From the NCBI RefSeq assembly GCF_001368915.1, contig NZ_CSTE01000002.1, positions 410,248-474,247 of the forward strand: DNA of 64,000 nt, given 5' to 3'. The translations under genes and the position numbers were made by a program. The DNA comes from Haloferax massiliensis (lineage in GTDB: Archaea; Halobacteriota; Halobacteria; Halobacteriales; Haloferacaceae). The notes below the pieces were generated by a model. That model saw only the letters and a program-made list of their open reading frames with translations. It was not told the DNA's origin and did not search any database. Positions 46,085 through 54,842 of the stretch are shown piece after piece; the first letter of the stretch is position 1, and the number at the start of each line of letters is the position of its first letter.

Positions 46085-46999
46085 ATGGAGACGGGTGTCA
46101 TCGACCTCGCGAGCCTCGACGGAGCGTTCGACCTCCAATCGACGCTGGAGAGCGGCCAGTCGTACCTCTGGGACCGCCCCGACGGCCGGATGTACGAGCG
46201 CGACGCGGCCCACGGCGGCGACGCGTGGTACCAGACGGTCGTCCCGCCGCTCGACGGCGTCTCCGACCAGTCGGCCGTCGTCAGGGTGCGCCAGTCCGAC
46301 GGCGGACTGGAGTGGGAGTCCAACCTCGACGCCGTCCCGCTTTTGACCCACCTGCTCCGCCTCGACGACGACCTCGACGCCATCGTCTCGGAGATGCCCG
46401 ACGACCCGCTCTTTCGGCGGGCCTACGAGGCGTATCCGGGCATGCGGCTCGTCCGCGACCCGCCGTTCGGCTGTCTCGTCTCCTTTATCTGCTCGGCGCA
46501 GATGCGCGTCTCCCGAATCTTCGGGATGCAGTCGCGGCTCAGAGAGAGCTACGGCGAGCGCGTCGAGTTCGACGGCGAGACGTACTTCGCGTACCCGACG
46601 CCCGAGCGACTGGCCGAGGCCACGGAGGAGGAACTGCGCGACCTCAGCCTCGGCTACCGCGCGCCGTACGTCCGGCGGACGGCCGAGATGGTCGCCACGG
46701 GCGAGGCGACGCCCGCCGAGGCCCGCGGCCGCGACTACGAGGACGCCCGCGACTTCCTGACGACGTTCGTCGGCGTCGGCGACAAGGTCGCGGACTGCGT
46801 CCTCCTGTTCTCGCTCGACTACCTCGAAGCCGTCCCGCTCGACACGTGGATTCGGTCGGCCATCGAGGAGCACTACCCCGACTGCGACCGGGGGAACTAC
46901 GCGGATACCTCGCGGGCCATCCGCGAGCGCCTCGGCGGCCGCTACGCCGGCTACACCCAGACGTACGTCTTCCACTACCTCCGCTCAGGCGGGGAGTGA
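46085..46999 (+). CDS. ogg: 8-oxoguanine DNA glycosylase (OGG1 type)
   Basis: This 304-residue HhH-GPD glycosylase/lyase removes 8-oxoguanine. The hairpin [15 protein letters not shown] holds the Schiff-base Lys234, and PLDTW holds catalytic Asp253. An OGG1-like N-terminal domain (LESGQSYLW) precedes it. The usual SSNNN loop after FICS reads AQMRV here. The start at 46085 is well placed after mscS. Confidence 0.93.
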   Translation: METGVIDLASLDGAFDLQSTLESGQSYLWDRPDGRMYERDAAHGGDAWYQTVVPPLDGVSDQSAVVRVRQSDGGLEWESNLDAVPLLTHLLRLDDDLDAIVSEMPDDPLFRRAYEAYPGMRLVRDPPFGCLVSFICSAQMRVSRIFGMQSRLRESYGERVEFDGETYFAYPTPERLAEATEEELRDLSLGYRAPYVRRTAEMVATGEATPAEARGRDYEDARDFLTTFVGVGDKVADCVLLFSLDYLEAVPLDTWIRSAIEEHYPDCDRGNYADTSRAIRERLGGRYAGYTQTYVFHYLRSGGE

Positions 47000-47060
47000 G
47001 CGCCGCGAGACGGCGTGGCAAGAAGGTTGATACCCTTCGGCACACTACCTCCTCGTACCC

Positions 47061-47501
47061 ATGGACTGCAGAGTCGTCGTCGAGGCCGCGGTCCCGGTGT
47101 ACGACGTAGAAACCGTCGACGAGGCGATTCGCATCGCCATCTCGAAGACCGGGGAGATGCTCAATCCCGACCTGAAGTACGTCGAGATTAGCATGGGCGC
47201 TCGGACCTCGCCCGGCGGCGAGGAACTCCAACCCGCCTTCATCGCCGCGGACGAGGCGCTCGTCGCCCTCGAACTGGAGATGACGGTGTTCAACGTCGAA
47301 CAGGAGGAACACGCCTCGCGCATCGCCCGGAAGGAGATCGGCCAACGCCTCGAAAACATCCCGCTGAAGGTGCTGTCGGTCGAACGAGTCGACGACGAGT
47401 CCGTCGAGACGGACGGCGAGGGCGACACCCGCGCCGAAACCGGGGCGTCGGACGCCGACGAAACGCTCGTCGACTTCGACGACCTCGTCGACGACCACTG
47501 A
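47061..47501 (+). CDS. DUF555 / UPF0212 family protein
   Basis: This 146-residue protein matches the archaeal UPF0212 family: MDCRVVVEAAVPVYDVETVDEAI, AISKTGEMLNPDLKYVEI, TVFNVEQEEHASRIARKEIGQRL. The last 35 residues are an acidic halophilic tail. Function unknown; the family is conserved across euryarchaea. Confidence 0.92.
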   Translation: MDCRVVVEAAVPVYDVETVDEAIRIAISKTGEMLNPDLKYVEISMGARTSPGGEELQPAFIAADEALVALELEMTVFNVEQEEHASRIARKEIGQRLENIPLKVLSVERVDDESVETDGEGDTRAETGASDADETLVDFDDLVDDH

Positions 47502-47667
47502 GGCGTCGGCGGGCCGCCGCCTCAGTCCCGCCCGCTGTTTCTGCCCGTACTGAACTCATCCACCGCTTCGACGCGGCGGTCGCTCGGAAGCGTCGTCGTC
47601 CGCGAGAGCACGGCGCAGTCGCTCTGAGGTGTAGGGTCGCAGAGGAGAACGCGTTTCTTGTCTCGGT

Positions 47668-47904
47668 TCAGTCGGCTTGCGGTGCGAGCGGCTCTGGTTC
47701 GGCCTCGCGCATCGCTCCGGTGATTCCTTTCGCCAGTTTAAACACGGCTGCTTTGTGGTCCGTCTTGGACTTGTGGATGGATGTCGGTCGTACGCCGAGT
47801 TCGTTGTACTCGACGAGACTGATTTCCTCGTCCTCCCAGGCCTCAATCTGGGTGTGGACTTCTGCGAGCAGACCGTGCAGGTGGATGAGTTCCTGCTTCT
47901 TCAT
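47668..47904 (-). CDS. UPF0058 family protein
   Basis: This 78-residue protein begins MKKQELIHLHGLLAEV, the hallmark of UPF0058 in halo- and methanoarchaea, and is otherwise charged and helical. The ATG at 47904 gives this canonical start; a TTG six bases earlier is unlikely. Function unknown. The 266 bp upstream, up to eif2b, hold AT-rich promoter sequence only. Confidence 0.9.
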   Translation of the reverse strand: MKKQELIHLHGLLAEVHTQIEAWEDEEISLVEYNELGVRPTSIHKSKTDHKAAVFKLAKGITGAMREAEPEPLAPQAD

Positions 47905-48170
47905 GAGCAACCACGGCTTGAGACCGGAGGGATATAGTATTATCTTGAGTCACGTTAGCATCCGACTCCCTTAAACCGCCGATTATGGGTGTCTCAGGGA
48001 AAATTTCGTATTCGTCAGTTTGCAATTCGTTTGTTGTTTCGCCCGTCGATAGTGAGCCTCGGCGGAATCTCACGAGCAGTTTATATAGCTATGTAGCTCG
48101 CGCGCCGAACGGCGGCCGCGCGCGCCGGGGGTCGTGAGAATTTTACGCCGGCGCGCGCGTACTGTCGCGC

Positions 48171-48578
48171 ATGGACTACGACGACCAACTGGACCGCGCG
48201 CTCTCGGAGTCGTCGGACGTGGCGGAAGGCGGCGACCGCTTCAGCGTCCCGGAGCCGACGGTCCGACAGGAGGGGAGCGTCACGGTCTACGAGAACTTCG
48301 CGGCGACCCACGACCGGCTCGCTCGCGAGGCGACGCACGTCCTGAAGTTCTTCCAGACGGAACTGGGAACGAGCGCCCAGATCGACGACCGGGGTCGAGC
48401 GCGCTTTACCGGCGAGTTCAGACAGCGTCGCATCGCCGACGCGCTCGACGAGTACGTCGAGTCGTTCGTTCGCTGTAGCGAGTGCGGGTCGCCCGACACG
48501 AAACTCGTCACGGAGCAGGGCGCAGAAGTGCTGAAGTGCGACGCGTGCGGTGCGCTCTCGGCGATTCCCGACATCTGA
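48171..48578 (+). CDS. eif2b: translation initiation factor aIF2 subunit beta
   Basis: This 135-residue beta subunit of the initiation factor that brings Met-tRNA to the ribosome has the central fold VLKFFQTELGTSAQIDDRGR and a C-terminal zinc ribbon CSECGSPDT...CDACG. Two TATA boxes lie upstream, TTATATAG near 48081 and TTTTACG near 48141; the second is 27 nt before the ATG and fits a leaderless transcript. Confidence 0.96.
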   Translation: MDYDDQLDRALSESSDVAEGGDRFSVPEPTVRQEGSVTVYENFAATHDRLAREATHVLKFFQTELGTSAQIDDRGRARFTGEFRQRRIADALDEYVESFVRCSECGSPDTKLVTEQGAEVLKCDACGALSAIPDI

Positions 48579-48636
48579 AAAACGAACGCCCGGCGGGTCG
48601 CTCCCGTTCGGGAGACGGCCCCGCCGTCACGCCTCG

Positions 48637-48816
48637 CTATTCGAACTGCTTGAGCGTCTGGAGGTCGCGTTCCGTCCGCATGAACTCGGCCGTGCGACGC
48701 GTCGCGCCGCAGCCCTGACACGAGTAGTTGTCGCGGTGAGCGGGGAGTTCGGTCGGATTCGTCTCCCAGTCCTTTCCACATTCGGGGCACAAGAGTCGGA
48801 CGAACGCTTCAACCAT
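48637..48816 (-). CDS. 59-residue zinc-ribbon protein
   Basis: This very small gene encodes MVEAFVRLLCPECGKDWETN followed by a second CQGCG knuckle and a basic helical tail ending LKQFE. The two CxxC pairs indicate one bound zinc. A TATA box ACATTTATCC lies 27-34 nt before the ATG, so the mRNA is leaderless. It converges with eif2b and lies near tfb. Function unknown; possibly nucleic-acid binding. Confidence 0.85.
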   Translation of the reverse strand: MVEAFVRLLCPECGKDWETNPTELPAHRDNYSCQGCGATRRTAEFMRTERDLQTLKQFE

Positions 48817-48914
48817 ACCCCGTATATCCTCCGGGAGCGCGGATAAATGTTGTTACGGGCTGGCACGGGCGAGAAAAAGTGCGGGCCACCGGAGTCACCG
48901 GGACCACAGAGCGC

Positions 48915-49913
48915 TTACGCGAACAGGGTGCCGTCTTGGACTTCGAGCAGCTCCTTGTAGCGGTTGCGGATGGTGACCTCGGAGATGTCCGCGACCGTCG
49001 AGACCTCGCTTTGGGTCACCTTCTCGTTGGTGAGGAGGGCGGCGGCGTAGACGGCGGCGGCGGCGAGGCCGACCGGCGACTTGCCGGAGTGCACGCCCGT
49101 CTCCTTCGCGTCGCGGAGGAGCTGTCGGGCCTGCCGCTCGGCCTCGTCGGAGAGACCGAGTTCGCTGGCGAACCGCGGGACGTACTGCTCGGGGTCGGCG
49201 GGCTTGATTTCGAGCTTCAGCTCGCGGACGATGTAGCGGTACGTCCGGGTCAACTCCATCTTGTCGACGCGGGAGACCTTCTCCAACTCGTCGAGCGAGC
49301 GCGGGGTGCCGGCCATCCGGGCCGAGGCGTACAGCGCCGCGGTGGCGACGCCCTCGATGGAGCGGCCGGGCAGCAGGTCGTCGTTGAGCGCGCGGCGGTA
49401 GATGACCGAGGCGGTCTCCCGGACGTTCTCGGGGAGACCGAGGGCCGAGGCCATGCGGTCGATTTCGCCGAGCGCCTGCTTGAGGTTGCGCTCCTTGGAG
49501 TCGCGGGTGCGGAACCGCTCGTTCCACGTGCGAAGTCGCTGCATCTGCTCGCGCTGGCGCGGCGAGAGGGACTTCCCGTAGGCGTCTTTGTTCTGCCAGC
49601 CGATGTTGGTCGACAGCCCCTTGTCGTGCATCATCTTGGTCGTGGGCGCGCCGACGCGGGACTTGCTGTCGCGCTCGGCGGAGTCGAACGCGCGCCACTC
49701 GGGACCGCGGTCGACCACGGTGTCCTCGACGACGAGGCCGCAGTCTTCGCAGATCGTCTCGCCGTGCTCCTCGTCGGTGACGAGGTGACCGCTGCACTCG
49801 GGGCAGACCTGCTTTTCGTCTCGCTGCGATTCGTCTCGCTCCGACTCTCGGGACCGGGCGTCCCGGGTCTTTGCGTCGGCACTGTAGGTTCGGGTGGTTA
49901 TGGTGTCGCTCAT
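48915..49913 (-). CDS. tfb: transcription initiation factor IIB (TFB)
   Basis: This 332-residue general transcription factor has an N-terminal zinc ribbon (Cys37, 40, 55, 58), a B-reader/linker region (STNIGWQNKDAYGKSLS) and two cyclin repeats, the second ending in the DNA-binding HTH (VTQSEVSTVADISEVTIRNRYKEL). It recruits RNA polymerase to TATA/TBP. Haloarchaea have several TFB paralogs; which one this is cannot be told here. Confidence 0.96.
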   Translation of the reverse strand: MSDTITTRTYSADAKTRDARSRESERDESQRDEKQVCPECSGHLVTDEEHGETICEDCGLVVEDTVVDRGPEWRAFDSAERDSKSRVGAPTTKMMHDKGLSTNIGWQNKDAYGKSLSPRQREQMQRLRTWNERFRTRDSKERNLKQALGEIDRMASALGLPENVRETASVIYRRALNDDLLPGRSIEGVATAALYASARMAGTPRSLDELEKVSRVDKMELTRTYRYIVRELKLEIKPADPEQYVPRFASELGLSDEAERQARQLLRDAKETGVHSGKSPVGLAAAAVYAAALLTNEKVTQSEVSTVADISEVTIRNRYKELLEVQDGTLFA

Positions 49914-49990
49914 GGTGGGGTGGAAGGCGCGGATACGTCTCGGCCGGGAAGACCACAGAAGACGAAAGAATAATCCGGCTTGGACGGGGC

Positions 49991-50024
49991 CTTACCAACA
50001 GTAAGTTCGAAAGTCTTATAAATG
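49991..50024 (-). promoter_or_regulatory. tfb promoter with inverted repeat at the start site
   Basis: A TATA box CATTTATAAG (50024-50015, minus strand) lies about 100 nt before the tfb ATG, so the transcript should carry a leader of about 80 nt. An inverted repeat CTTAC-N5-GTAAG (49991-50005) covers the expected start site. Confidence 0.55.
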
Positions 50025-50136
50025 TTTCGCTGACCCCGTGTGGATGAATCGCACGATGTGGCCGCTTTGTCGTCATTGAGCCGACGGGAATCGACGGGTC
50101 GGCGTGAGTAATCGGGTAGTATATCTCTTTCGTCGC

Positions 50137-51120
50137 TCAGAGCCAGCCCTCCCGCCGGAAGTAGACGAGCAGGACCACGGAGACGAGCGCCATCCCGAGC
50201 ATCGTCGCCGGGTAGCCGTAGGCCCAGCCGAGTTCGGGCATGTTGAACGCCGACGCGCCGGGGTCGAAGTTCATGCCGTAGACGCCGACGACGAGCGTGA
50301 GCGGGAGGATGATGGTCGCGACGACGGTGAGCGTCTTCATCACCTCGTTCGTCGACTGCGAGAGGGTGTTGAGGTAGATGTCCCGCGCGCCGCGCGCGAG
50401 GTCGCGGTACGTCTCCGTGAGGTCGACCAACTCGACGAGGTGGTCGTACACGTCGCGGTAGTACTTCTCCGTCACCTCGCGGACGTAGTCGGGGTCGCCG
50501 CGGGCGAGCACGCCGACGGCCTCCCGCGTCGGCCACACGGTCTTCCGGAACGAAAGCAGGTCGCGCCGGACCGCGTTCAGTCCTTCGAGCACCTCCGGGT
50601 CCGGTCCTTCGAGGATGATGTCCTCGATGAGTTCTATCTCCTCGCCGACCTCGTCCAACAGCCCGAAGTACTCGTCGACGATGCGGTCGATGACGCGGTA
50701 GGCGACGAAGTCCGGCCCGAACCTGAGCATCCGCGGTTCCTCTCGTTCGATGGCGTTCCACACGTAGTTTATCGGCTCCAACTCCCGGCGCGTCAGCGTC
50801 ACGAGCCAGTCGTCGCCGAAGCAGAGCCCCACGGGTCTGGTCTGGACCTCCTCTTCGAACACCTGTTCGCCCGCGCGGAGCGTCGCCACCCGAACGACGA
50901 CGAACGTGTACTCGTCGTACTCCTCGACTTTCGGCCGGGCGTCGTTCCGCACGTCCTCGACCGAAAGCGGGTGGACGCCGAACGCCTCGGCGACGCGGTC
51001 GAACTCCTCGGCTGCGGTCGCGCGAACCCACGTGGTTCCGTCGGCGTCGCGCGCCGCGTCCAGCGCGGTCTCCTCGTAGGCCGACACGCCGTCGTCGCGG
51101 TAGACGAGCGCCGAAATCAC
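50137..51120 (-). CDS. corA: CorA-type magnesium/cobalt transporter
   Basis: This 327-residue channel subunit has a large cytosolic alpha/beta domain and two C-terminal membrane helices; the selectivity motif GMN (282-284, VYGMNFDP) lies between them. The tail REGWL is basic as usual. It starts with GTG at 51120, overlapping the stop of a small membrane protein gene as GTGA, which indicates translational coupling. Confidence 0.94.
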   Translation of the reverse strand: MISALVYRDDGVSAYEETALDAARDADGTTWVRATAAEEFDRVAEAFGVHPLSVEDVRNDARPKVEEYDEYTFVVVRVATLRAGEQVFEEEVQTRPVGLCFGDDWLVTLTRRELEPINYVWNAIEREEPRMLRFGPDFVAYRVIDRIVDEYFGLLDEVGEEIELIEDIILEGPDPEVLEGLNAVRRDLLSFRKTVWPTREAVGVLARGDPDYVREVTEKYYRDVYDHLVELVDLTETYRDLARGARDIYLNTLSQSTNEVMKTLTVVATIILPLTLVVGVYGMNFDPGASAFNMPELGWAYGYPATMLGMALVSVVLLVYFRREGWL

Positions 51121-51272
51121 CGCACGTCACCCCCGATGGCCCAGAGCGTGATGCCGACCATGACGGCCGTCACGGAGAACGCTCGTCCCGGATAGGTGAC
51201 GAGCGTCCCGAGGCCGTAGCCGACGACGCCGAGCGCCGTCACCGCGATGCCTGCGGTCCGTACGCGAGTCAT
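51117..51272 (-). CDS. 51-residue membrane protein upstream of corA
   Basis: The short frame MTRVRTAGIAVTALGVVGYG continues to a second hydrophobic segment (SVTAVMVGITLWAIGG) and ends DVR; its TGA overlaps the corA GTG start. Two membrane helices are predicted. No family recognised. The coupling suggests a role linked to CorA. Confidence 0.75.
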   Translation of the reverse strand: MTRVRTAGIAVTALGVVGYGLGTLVTYPGRAFSVTAVMVGITLWAIGGDVR

Positions 51273-51354
51273 GGACTCACCGACCCGCGGCGACGAGAAA
51301 AAGGCACCCCCGAGGCGACCCCGCGAGCCACCGTCGGCGGTTCACCCGTGCGGC

Positions 51355-52005
51355 CTACGCCTCAGACGGGTGTTCGACCGAGCGAATCAGTTCGAGAACG
51401 TTCTCCTCCTCGCCGTCGAGTTGCTGTGGGTACAGCCCCATCGCGACGATGAAGTCCTCGTTGTGCCGAACCTTCGTCACGTGGACGTACACGTCGACCT
51501 CGTCCCCGCCGAACCGCGCGGTGGCGCTGTACTTCGTGACGTTGGTCGTCTGTCCGAGCATCTGGACGTTCCGCGAACTGACGGGGTCGACGTCGCTGAG
51601 GCCCTGATACCGGTTGTCGACGAGGCGGATGAGGTCGTCGTTCGAGTAGTCGCCGATGGGGCTCCGCGGCTGGCCCGCGACCTCGACGGCGGGCGTCGAG
51701 ATGACGCTGAACGAGCCGAGTCTGGCCTCGCCGAAGAAGCCGAGGTCAAGCGTCTTCTCGTAGGTCGTGATGTGGTTGCTGGCGGCGATTTTGCGCTCCT
51801 GTCCGCCGAACGAGAGCGTCCGGTTCACCGCGAACGTCTCGGTCCCGTTCGTCTCGTAGCCGGCGTTCGCGGCGACCGTCGCGTCGGCCGCGGCGGGTTC
51901 AGATTCGAACGTCAGCGTCTCCTCGCCGGTCAGAAAGCCGATACAGCCGCTCGTGAACACGAGCGCGGCGAGCGCGAGCACCGCGACTACGCGTCTGGAA
52001 CTCAT
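51355..52005 (-). CDS. DUF6517-type lipoprotein
   Basis: This 216-residue exported protein has a signal with lipobox-like TSGC (MSSRRVVAVLALAALVFTSG then Cys) and the body typical of haloarchaeal DUF6517 proteins: NRTLSFGGQERKIAASNHI, SPIGDYSNDDLIRLVDNRY, VDVYVHVTKVRHNEDFIVAMG. The start at 52005 replaces a 7-residue upstream extension. Function unknown; membrane-anchored outside the cell. Confidence 0.85.
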   Translation of the reverse strand: MSSRRVVAVLALAALVFTSGCIGFLTGEETLTFESEPAAADATVAANAGYETNGTETFAVNRTLSFGGQERKIAASNHITTYEKTLDLGFFGEARLGSFSVISTPAVEVAGQPRSPIGDYSNDDLIRLVDNRYQGLSDVDPVSSRNVQMLGQTTNVTKYSATARFGGDEVDVYVHVTKVRHNEDFIVAMGLYPQQLDGEEENVLELIRSVEHPSEA

Positions 52006-52108
52006 TGCTCCGCCATTTCCCCTCACCGGGCATAAGTTCGGTGGCCGGGCGGTTCGGTCTTCGGCGCGGTTCGCGATGCGGCCCGCGGAGCGGTCTGCGG
52101 GTTTCGCC

Positions 52109-52480
52109 TCAGTCGTCGAGGTCCCGCGACTCGTTTTCGCGGCGAATCACGCGACCGCTGTAGAGGTAGTAGGCGGGCGCGACGAACGGGAGCGCGAACG
52201 CCGCGCCGAACCAGAGATGCCGCGACGCGCCCCAGTCGATGCCCTGTCCGCGGAGCGACCTGATGTCGGCGCGGACGAGCCCCGCGTAGAAAATGTGCGT
52301 GACGAGGTAGACCGCGAACGCCGGTTCCGGCCCGATGTACAGCGAGACGGCGGTGAAGATGACGAACCCGATGACGTAGATGACCGGCAGCACCCCGCGG
52401 TAGCGGCCGCGCGCCGGGCGCTGTTTCCGCTGCCGCTCGCGCTCGACCGCCGTCCCGCGGCGGTACTCGTCGGTGCTCAT
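52109..52480 (-). CDS. small membrane protein with three hydrophobic segments
   Basis: This 123-residue protein has a basic N-terminus (RERQRKQRPARGRYRG) and hydrophobic segments near VLPVIYVIGFVIFTAVSLYIG, AFAVYLVTHIFYAGLV and LWFGAAFALPFVAPAYYLY, then RVIRRENES. ATG at 52480 chosen because residues upstream in frame are Arg-rich noise. No named family recognised. Confidence 0.8.
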   Translation of the reverse strand: MSTDEYRRGTAVERERQRKQRPARGRYRGVLPVIYVIGFVIFTAVSLYIGPEPAFAVYLVTHIFYAGLVRADIRSLRGQGIDWGASRHLWFGAAFALPFVAPAYYLYSGRVIRRENESRDLDD

Positions 52481-52518
52481 GTCGCTACGGTGTGGCCCGC
52501 GGGGAAAAAGTGGTTCGC

Positions 52519-52941
52519 TCAGCCGAGGTACTTGGCGTCGACCTCGTGCGGGCCGGCGTCCGTCGGGAGCGCGACCGTCTCTCGGAGGTGCTCGCGGACC
52601 GCCGAGCGCCACGCACGGACCGCCTCGGTGTGGCGCTCGTGGTGGGCTTCGACCTCGTACGGTTCCGGGCGGGTCTCGTCGACCTCGGGATACGCGGGGG
52701 CGTCGTCGGCGACGAAGACCCGAGGGTCGAGGTGTATCGGCTCGGGGTCGGCGTAGTCCGAGGCCTCGCCGCCGGTGCGGTGAATCCGCGCCCGCATCCG
52801 CCCGTAGAACGGCGGGGTGACCCGGAGGACGACGGGGTCGTCGCCCCGTCGGTTCGCTTCGAGGGCGGTCACGAGGTCGTCGGTCGTGACTGCGAGCGAG
52901 CGGACGGCGGTCGGGTCGGACGACCCGCGCGCGTCGTTCAA
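52519..52941 (-). CDS. haloarchaeal conserved protein (DUF8009-like), TTG start
   Basis: The frame is open from 53043, but its first 34 codons overlap the zinc-ribbon gene below in another frame. The best start is the TTG at 52941, overlapping the upstream TGA as TTGA and giving 140 residues (NDARGSSDPTAVRSLAVTTD...). Conserved-looking parts are VTTDDLVTALEANRRGDD and VVLRVTPPFYGRMRARIH. The assignment to DUF8009 is tentative; function unknown. Confidence 0.75.
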   Translation of the reverse strand: MNDARGSSDPTAVRSLAVTTDDLVTALEANRRGDDPVVLRVTPPFYGRMRARIHRTGGEASDYADPEPIHLDPRVFVADDAPAYPEVDETRPEPYEVEAHHERHTEAVRAWRSAVREHLRETVALPTDAGPHEVDAKYLG

Positions 52942-53072
52942 TCTCCGACGCGTCCGCGGGTCGTCACCGACGTGGGCCGCAGTTCGCCGCTGCACTCCGG
53001 ACAGGTCGAGCGGTACGACGCGGCGCTCACGGTCGTTTGACACTCACGACAGACGTACGAAGCGCGTTCCAT
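52938..53072 (-). CDS. 44-residue rubrerythrin-like zinc-ribbon protein
   Basis: This tiny protein begins MERASYVCRECQTTVSAASY and has a second knuckle CPECSG, i.e. two CxxC pairs binding zinc as in rubrerythrin-like (DUF7129) domains common in haloarchaea. A TATA-like TTTTAACAC about 27 nt before the ATG fits a leaderless start. It overlaps the next gene by 4 nt, so the pair is coupled. Confidence 0.85.
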   Translation of the reverse strand: MERASYVCRECQTTVSAASYRSTCPECSGELRPTSVTTRGRVGD

Positions 53073-53174
53073 CGAACATTCGTACGAGATATGGTGTGTT
53101 AAAACTTACCACGAATAAGGAGTCACGCCCGCGGGTCCGTGTCCTTTTACCCGGACGGGGCGCAATCCGCCAGT

Positions 53175-54017
53175 ATGACAGACGCATGGTTCGCCGGCGC
53201 GGACCCCGACGACCCCGAATCCGGGGCGACGCGAGTCCGAACGGGCCGCGCCCCCGCCCCCGCCGACTGGCCGGCCGAGGCCGTCGACGCCGGGTTCGCC
53301 GCCGACGAGACCGACTACTACGCCAAACTCCGCTCGGCGACGCTCACCGCCGCCGGCGAGGCCGTCGCGGAGCGCGAGCGCGCCGACGACGTGCAGCTCG
53401 CCCACGCCGTGCGCGCGATGGACGACGCCGAACGGACCGCGAACGAACTCGCCGAGCGGGTCGTCGAGTGGGCCGGCACGCTCTACGAGGACGTCCCGCG
53501 CGGCCTCGACGGCGTCCGCGACATCGCCGCCCGAGACCCCAAGACCGCCGCCGAAGAGCGCGTCGTCTCCTACGCCACCCGCGCGGTGGACCTGCTCGAC
53601 GAGCGCGACGACCTCCGGTCGTTCATCGAGGAGCGCGCGCCCACGGCCGCGCCGAACCTCGCCGAGATGGCCGGTCCCGTCCTCGCGGCGCGGCTCATCG
53701 CACTGGCGGGCGGTCTCGAACCCCTCGCCAAGAAGCCGAGCGGCACGGTCCAAGTGCTCGGGGCCGAAGACGCCCTGTTCGCGCACCTGAAGGGCCGCGC
53801 CACGTCGCCCAAACACGGCGTCATCTTCACCCACGAGTACGTCCGTGGGACGCGCCCGCAGGACCGCGGGTCGGCCGCCCGCGCGTTCGCCGGGAAGCTC
53901 TCTATCGCCGCGCGCATCGACCACTACTCGGGCGACTACCGGCCGGACCTGCACGCCGAACTCGCCGACCGGATGGAGACGATTCGCGCCCGCGCCGACG
54001 CGGAGGCCGACGAATGA
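53175..54017 (+). CDS. NOP5/NOP56 family C/D box RNP protein
   Basis: This 280-residue protein is the archaeal core of C/D box methylation RNPs. The Nop domain is seen as NLAEMAGPVLAARLIALAGG, followed by LAKKPSGTVQVLGAEDALFAHLK and the GVIFTHEYVRG segment. The stop overlaps the fibrillarin start (ATGA), the classic coupled pair. The ATG at 53175 (MTDAWFAG) is chosen over an upstream GTG. Confidence 0.95.
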   Translation: MTDAWFAGADPDDPESGATRVRTGRAPAPADWPAEAVDAGFAADETDYYAKLRSATLTAAGEAVAERERADDVQLAHAVRAMDDAERTANELAERVVEWAGTLYEDVPRGLDGVRDIAARDPKTAAEERVVSYATRAVDLLDERDDLRSFIEERAPTAAPNLAEMAGPVLAARLIALAGGLEPLAKKPSGTVQVLGAEDALFAHLKGRATSPKHGVIFTHEYVRGTRPQDRGSAARAFAGKLSIAARIDHYSGDYRPDLHAELADRMETIRARADAEADE

Positions 54018-54685
54018 GCGACGACAGTTCCGCGGCCGACGCCGGTGCCGATGCCGACCTTCCCGACGGCGTCGAACGCCGGACGTTCGGCGGCCGCGAG
54101 CGCCTCTCGACCGAGGGCGCACAGGTCTACGGCGAACCCGTCGACGCCGACGGCTGGCGCGCGTGGGACGCCGGGCGCTCGAAGCTCGGCGCGATGCTCG
54201 AACTCGGCATGGACACGGGCCTCGTCGGCGGCGAGTCGGTGCTCTACCTCGGGGCGGCCTCGGGGACGACCGTCTCGCACGTCGCCGACTTCGCCGGGCC
54301 GACCTACGCCGTGGAGTTCGCCCCGCGCCCCGTCCGCGACCTCGTCGGCGTCGCCGAGGACCGCGACAACCTCTTTCCGCTGTTGAAGGACGCGCGCGAC
54401 CCCGAGTCCTACGCTCACGTGGTCGAATCCGGCATCGATTGCCTCGTCATGGACGTGGCGACCCGCGGGCAGGCGACCGTCGCCGTCCGCAACCGACAGT
54501 TCCTCGCGGACGACGGCCGACTCCTGATGGCCGTCAAGGCGCGGAGCGAGGACGTGACCGCCGACCCGGACGACGTGTTCGACGGCGTGCTCGCCGAACT
54601 CGACTCGGCGTACGAACTCCTCGAAACCGCCCGCCTCGACCGCTTTCACGCGGACCACCTCGGCATCGTCGCCCGGCCGAAGTAG
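54014..54685 (+). CDS. flpA: fibrillarin-like rRNA/tRNA 2'-O-methyltransferase
   Basis: This 223-residue SAM-dependent methyltransferase works with NOP5 and guide RNAs. Motif I is LYLGAASGTTVSHVAD, followed by VYAVEFAPR-like acidic site (YAVEFAPRPVRDL) and LVMDVATRGQATVAVRN. The N-terminus is acidic as in halophiles. It overlaps the NOP5 gene by 4 nt. Confidence 0.96.
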   Translation: MSDDSSAADAGADADLPDGVERRTFGGRERLSTEGAQVYGEPVDADGWRAWDAGRSKLGAMLELGMDTGLVGGESVLYLGAASGTTVSHVADFAGPTYAVEFAPRPVRDLVGVAEDRDNLFPLLKDARDPESYAHVVESGIDCLVMDVATRGQATVAVRNRQFLADDGRLLMAVKARSEDVTADPDDVFDGVLAELDSAYELLETARLDRFHADHLGIVARPK

Positions 54686-54842
54686 GTCGCCGGCGGCGGT
54701 TCCGTCATCGCACCGTCCGACGACTGTGTCCCGAGACGTGATTTCCGAGCGTCACTAGCTCCCGAATCGCTCGCCCGCGGTCGTGCGACGCGTTCGCCGG
54801 CTCCCACGGTGTTTTTAATTCGGCGCAACTTACGCCGTTGCG

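Noticed and set aside
41354-46975. A 1873-codon open frame on the minus strand covering thrS and beyond
   Set aside because: Only the thrS part is coding; the rest is antisense to malQ, mscS and ogg, an effect of GC-rich codon bias. The ThrS N-terminus at 43285 is clear.
47843-48073. 76-codon minus-strand frame upstream of the UPF0058 gene
   Set aside because: It overlaps the UPF0058 start, has no family resemblance and lies in AT-rich promoter DNA.
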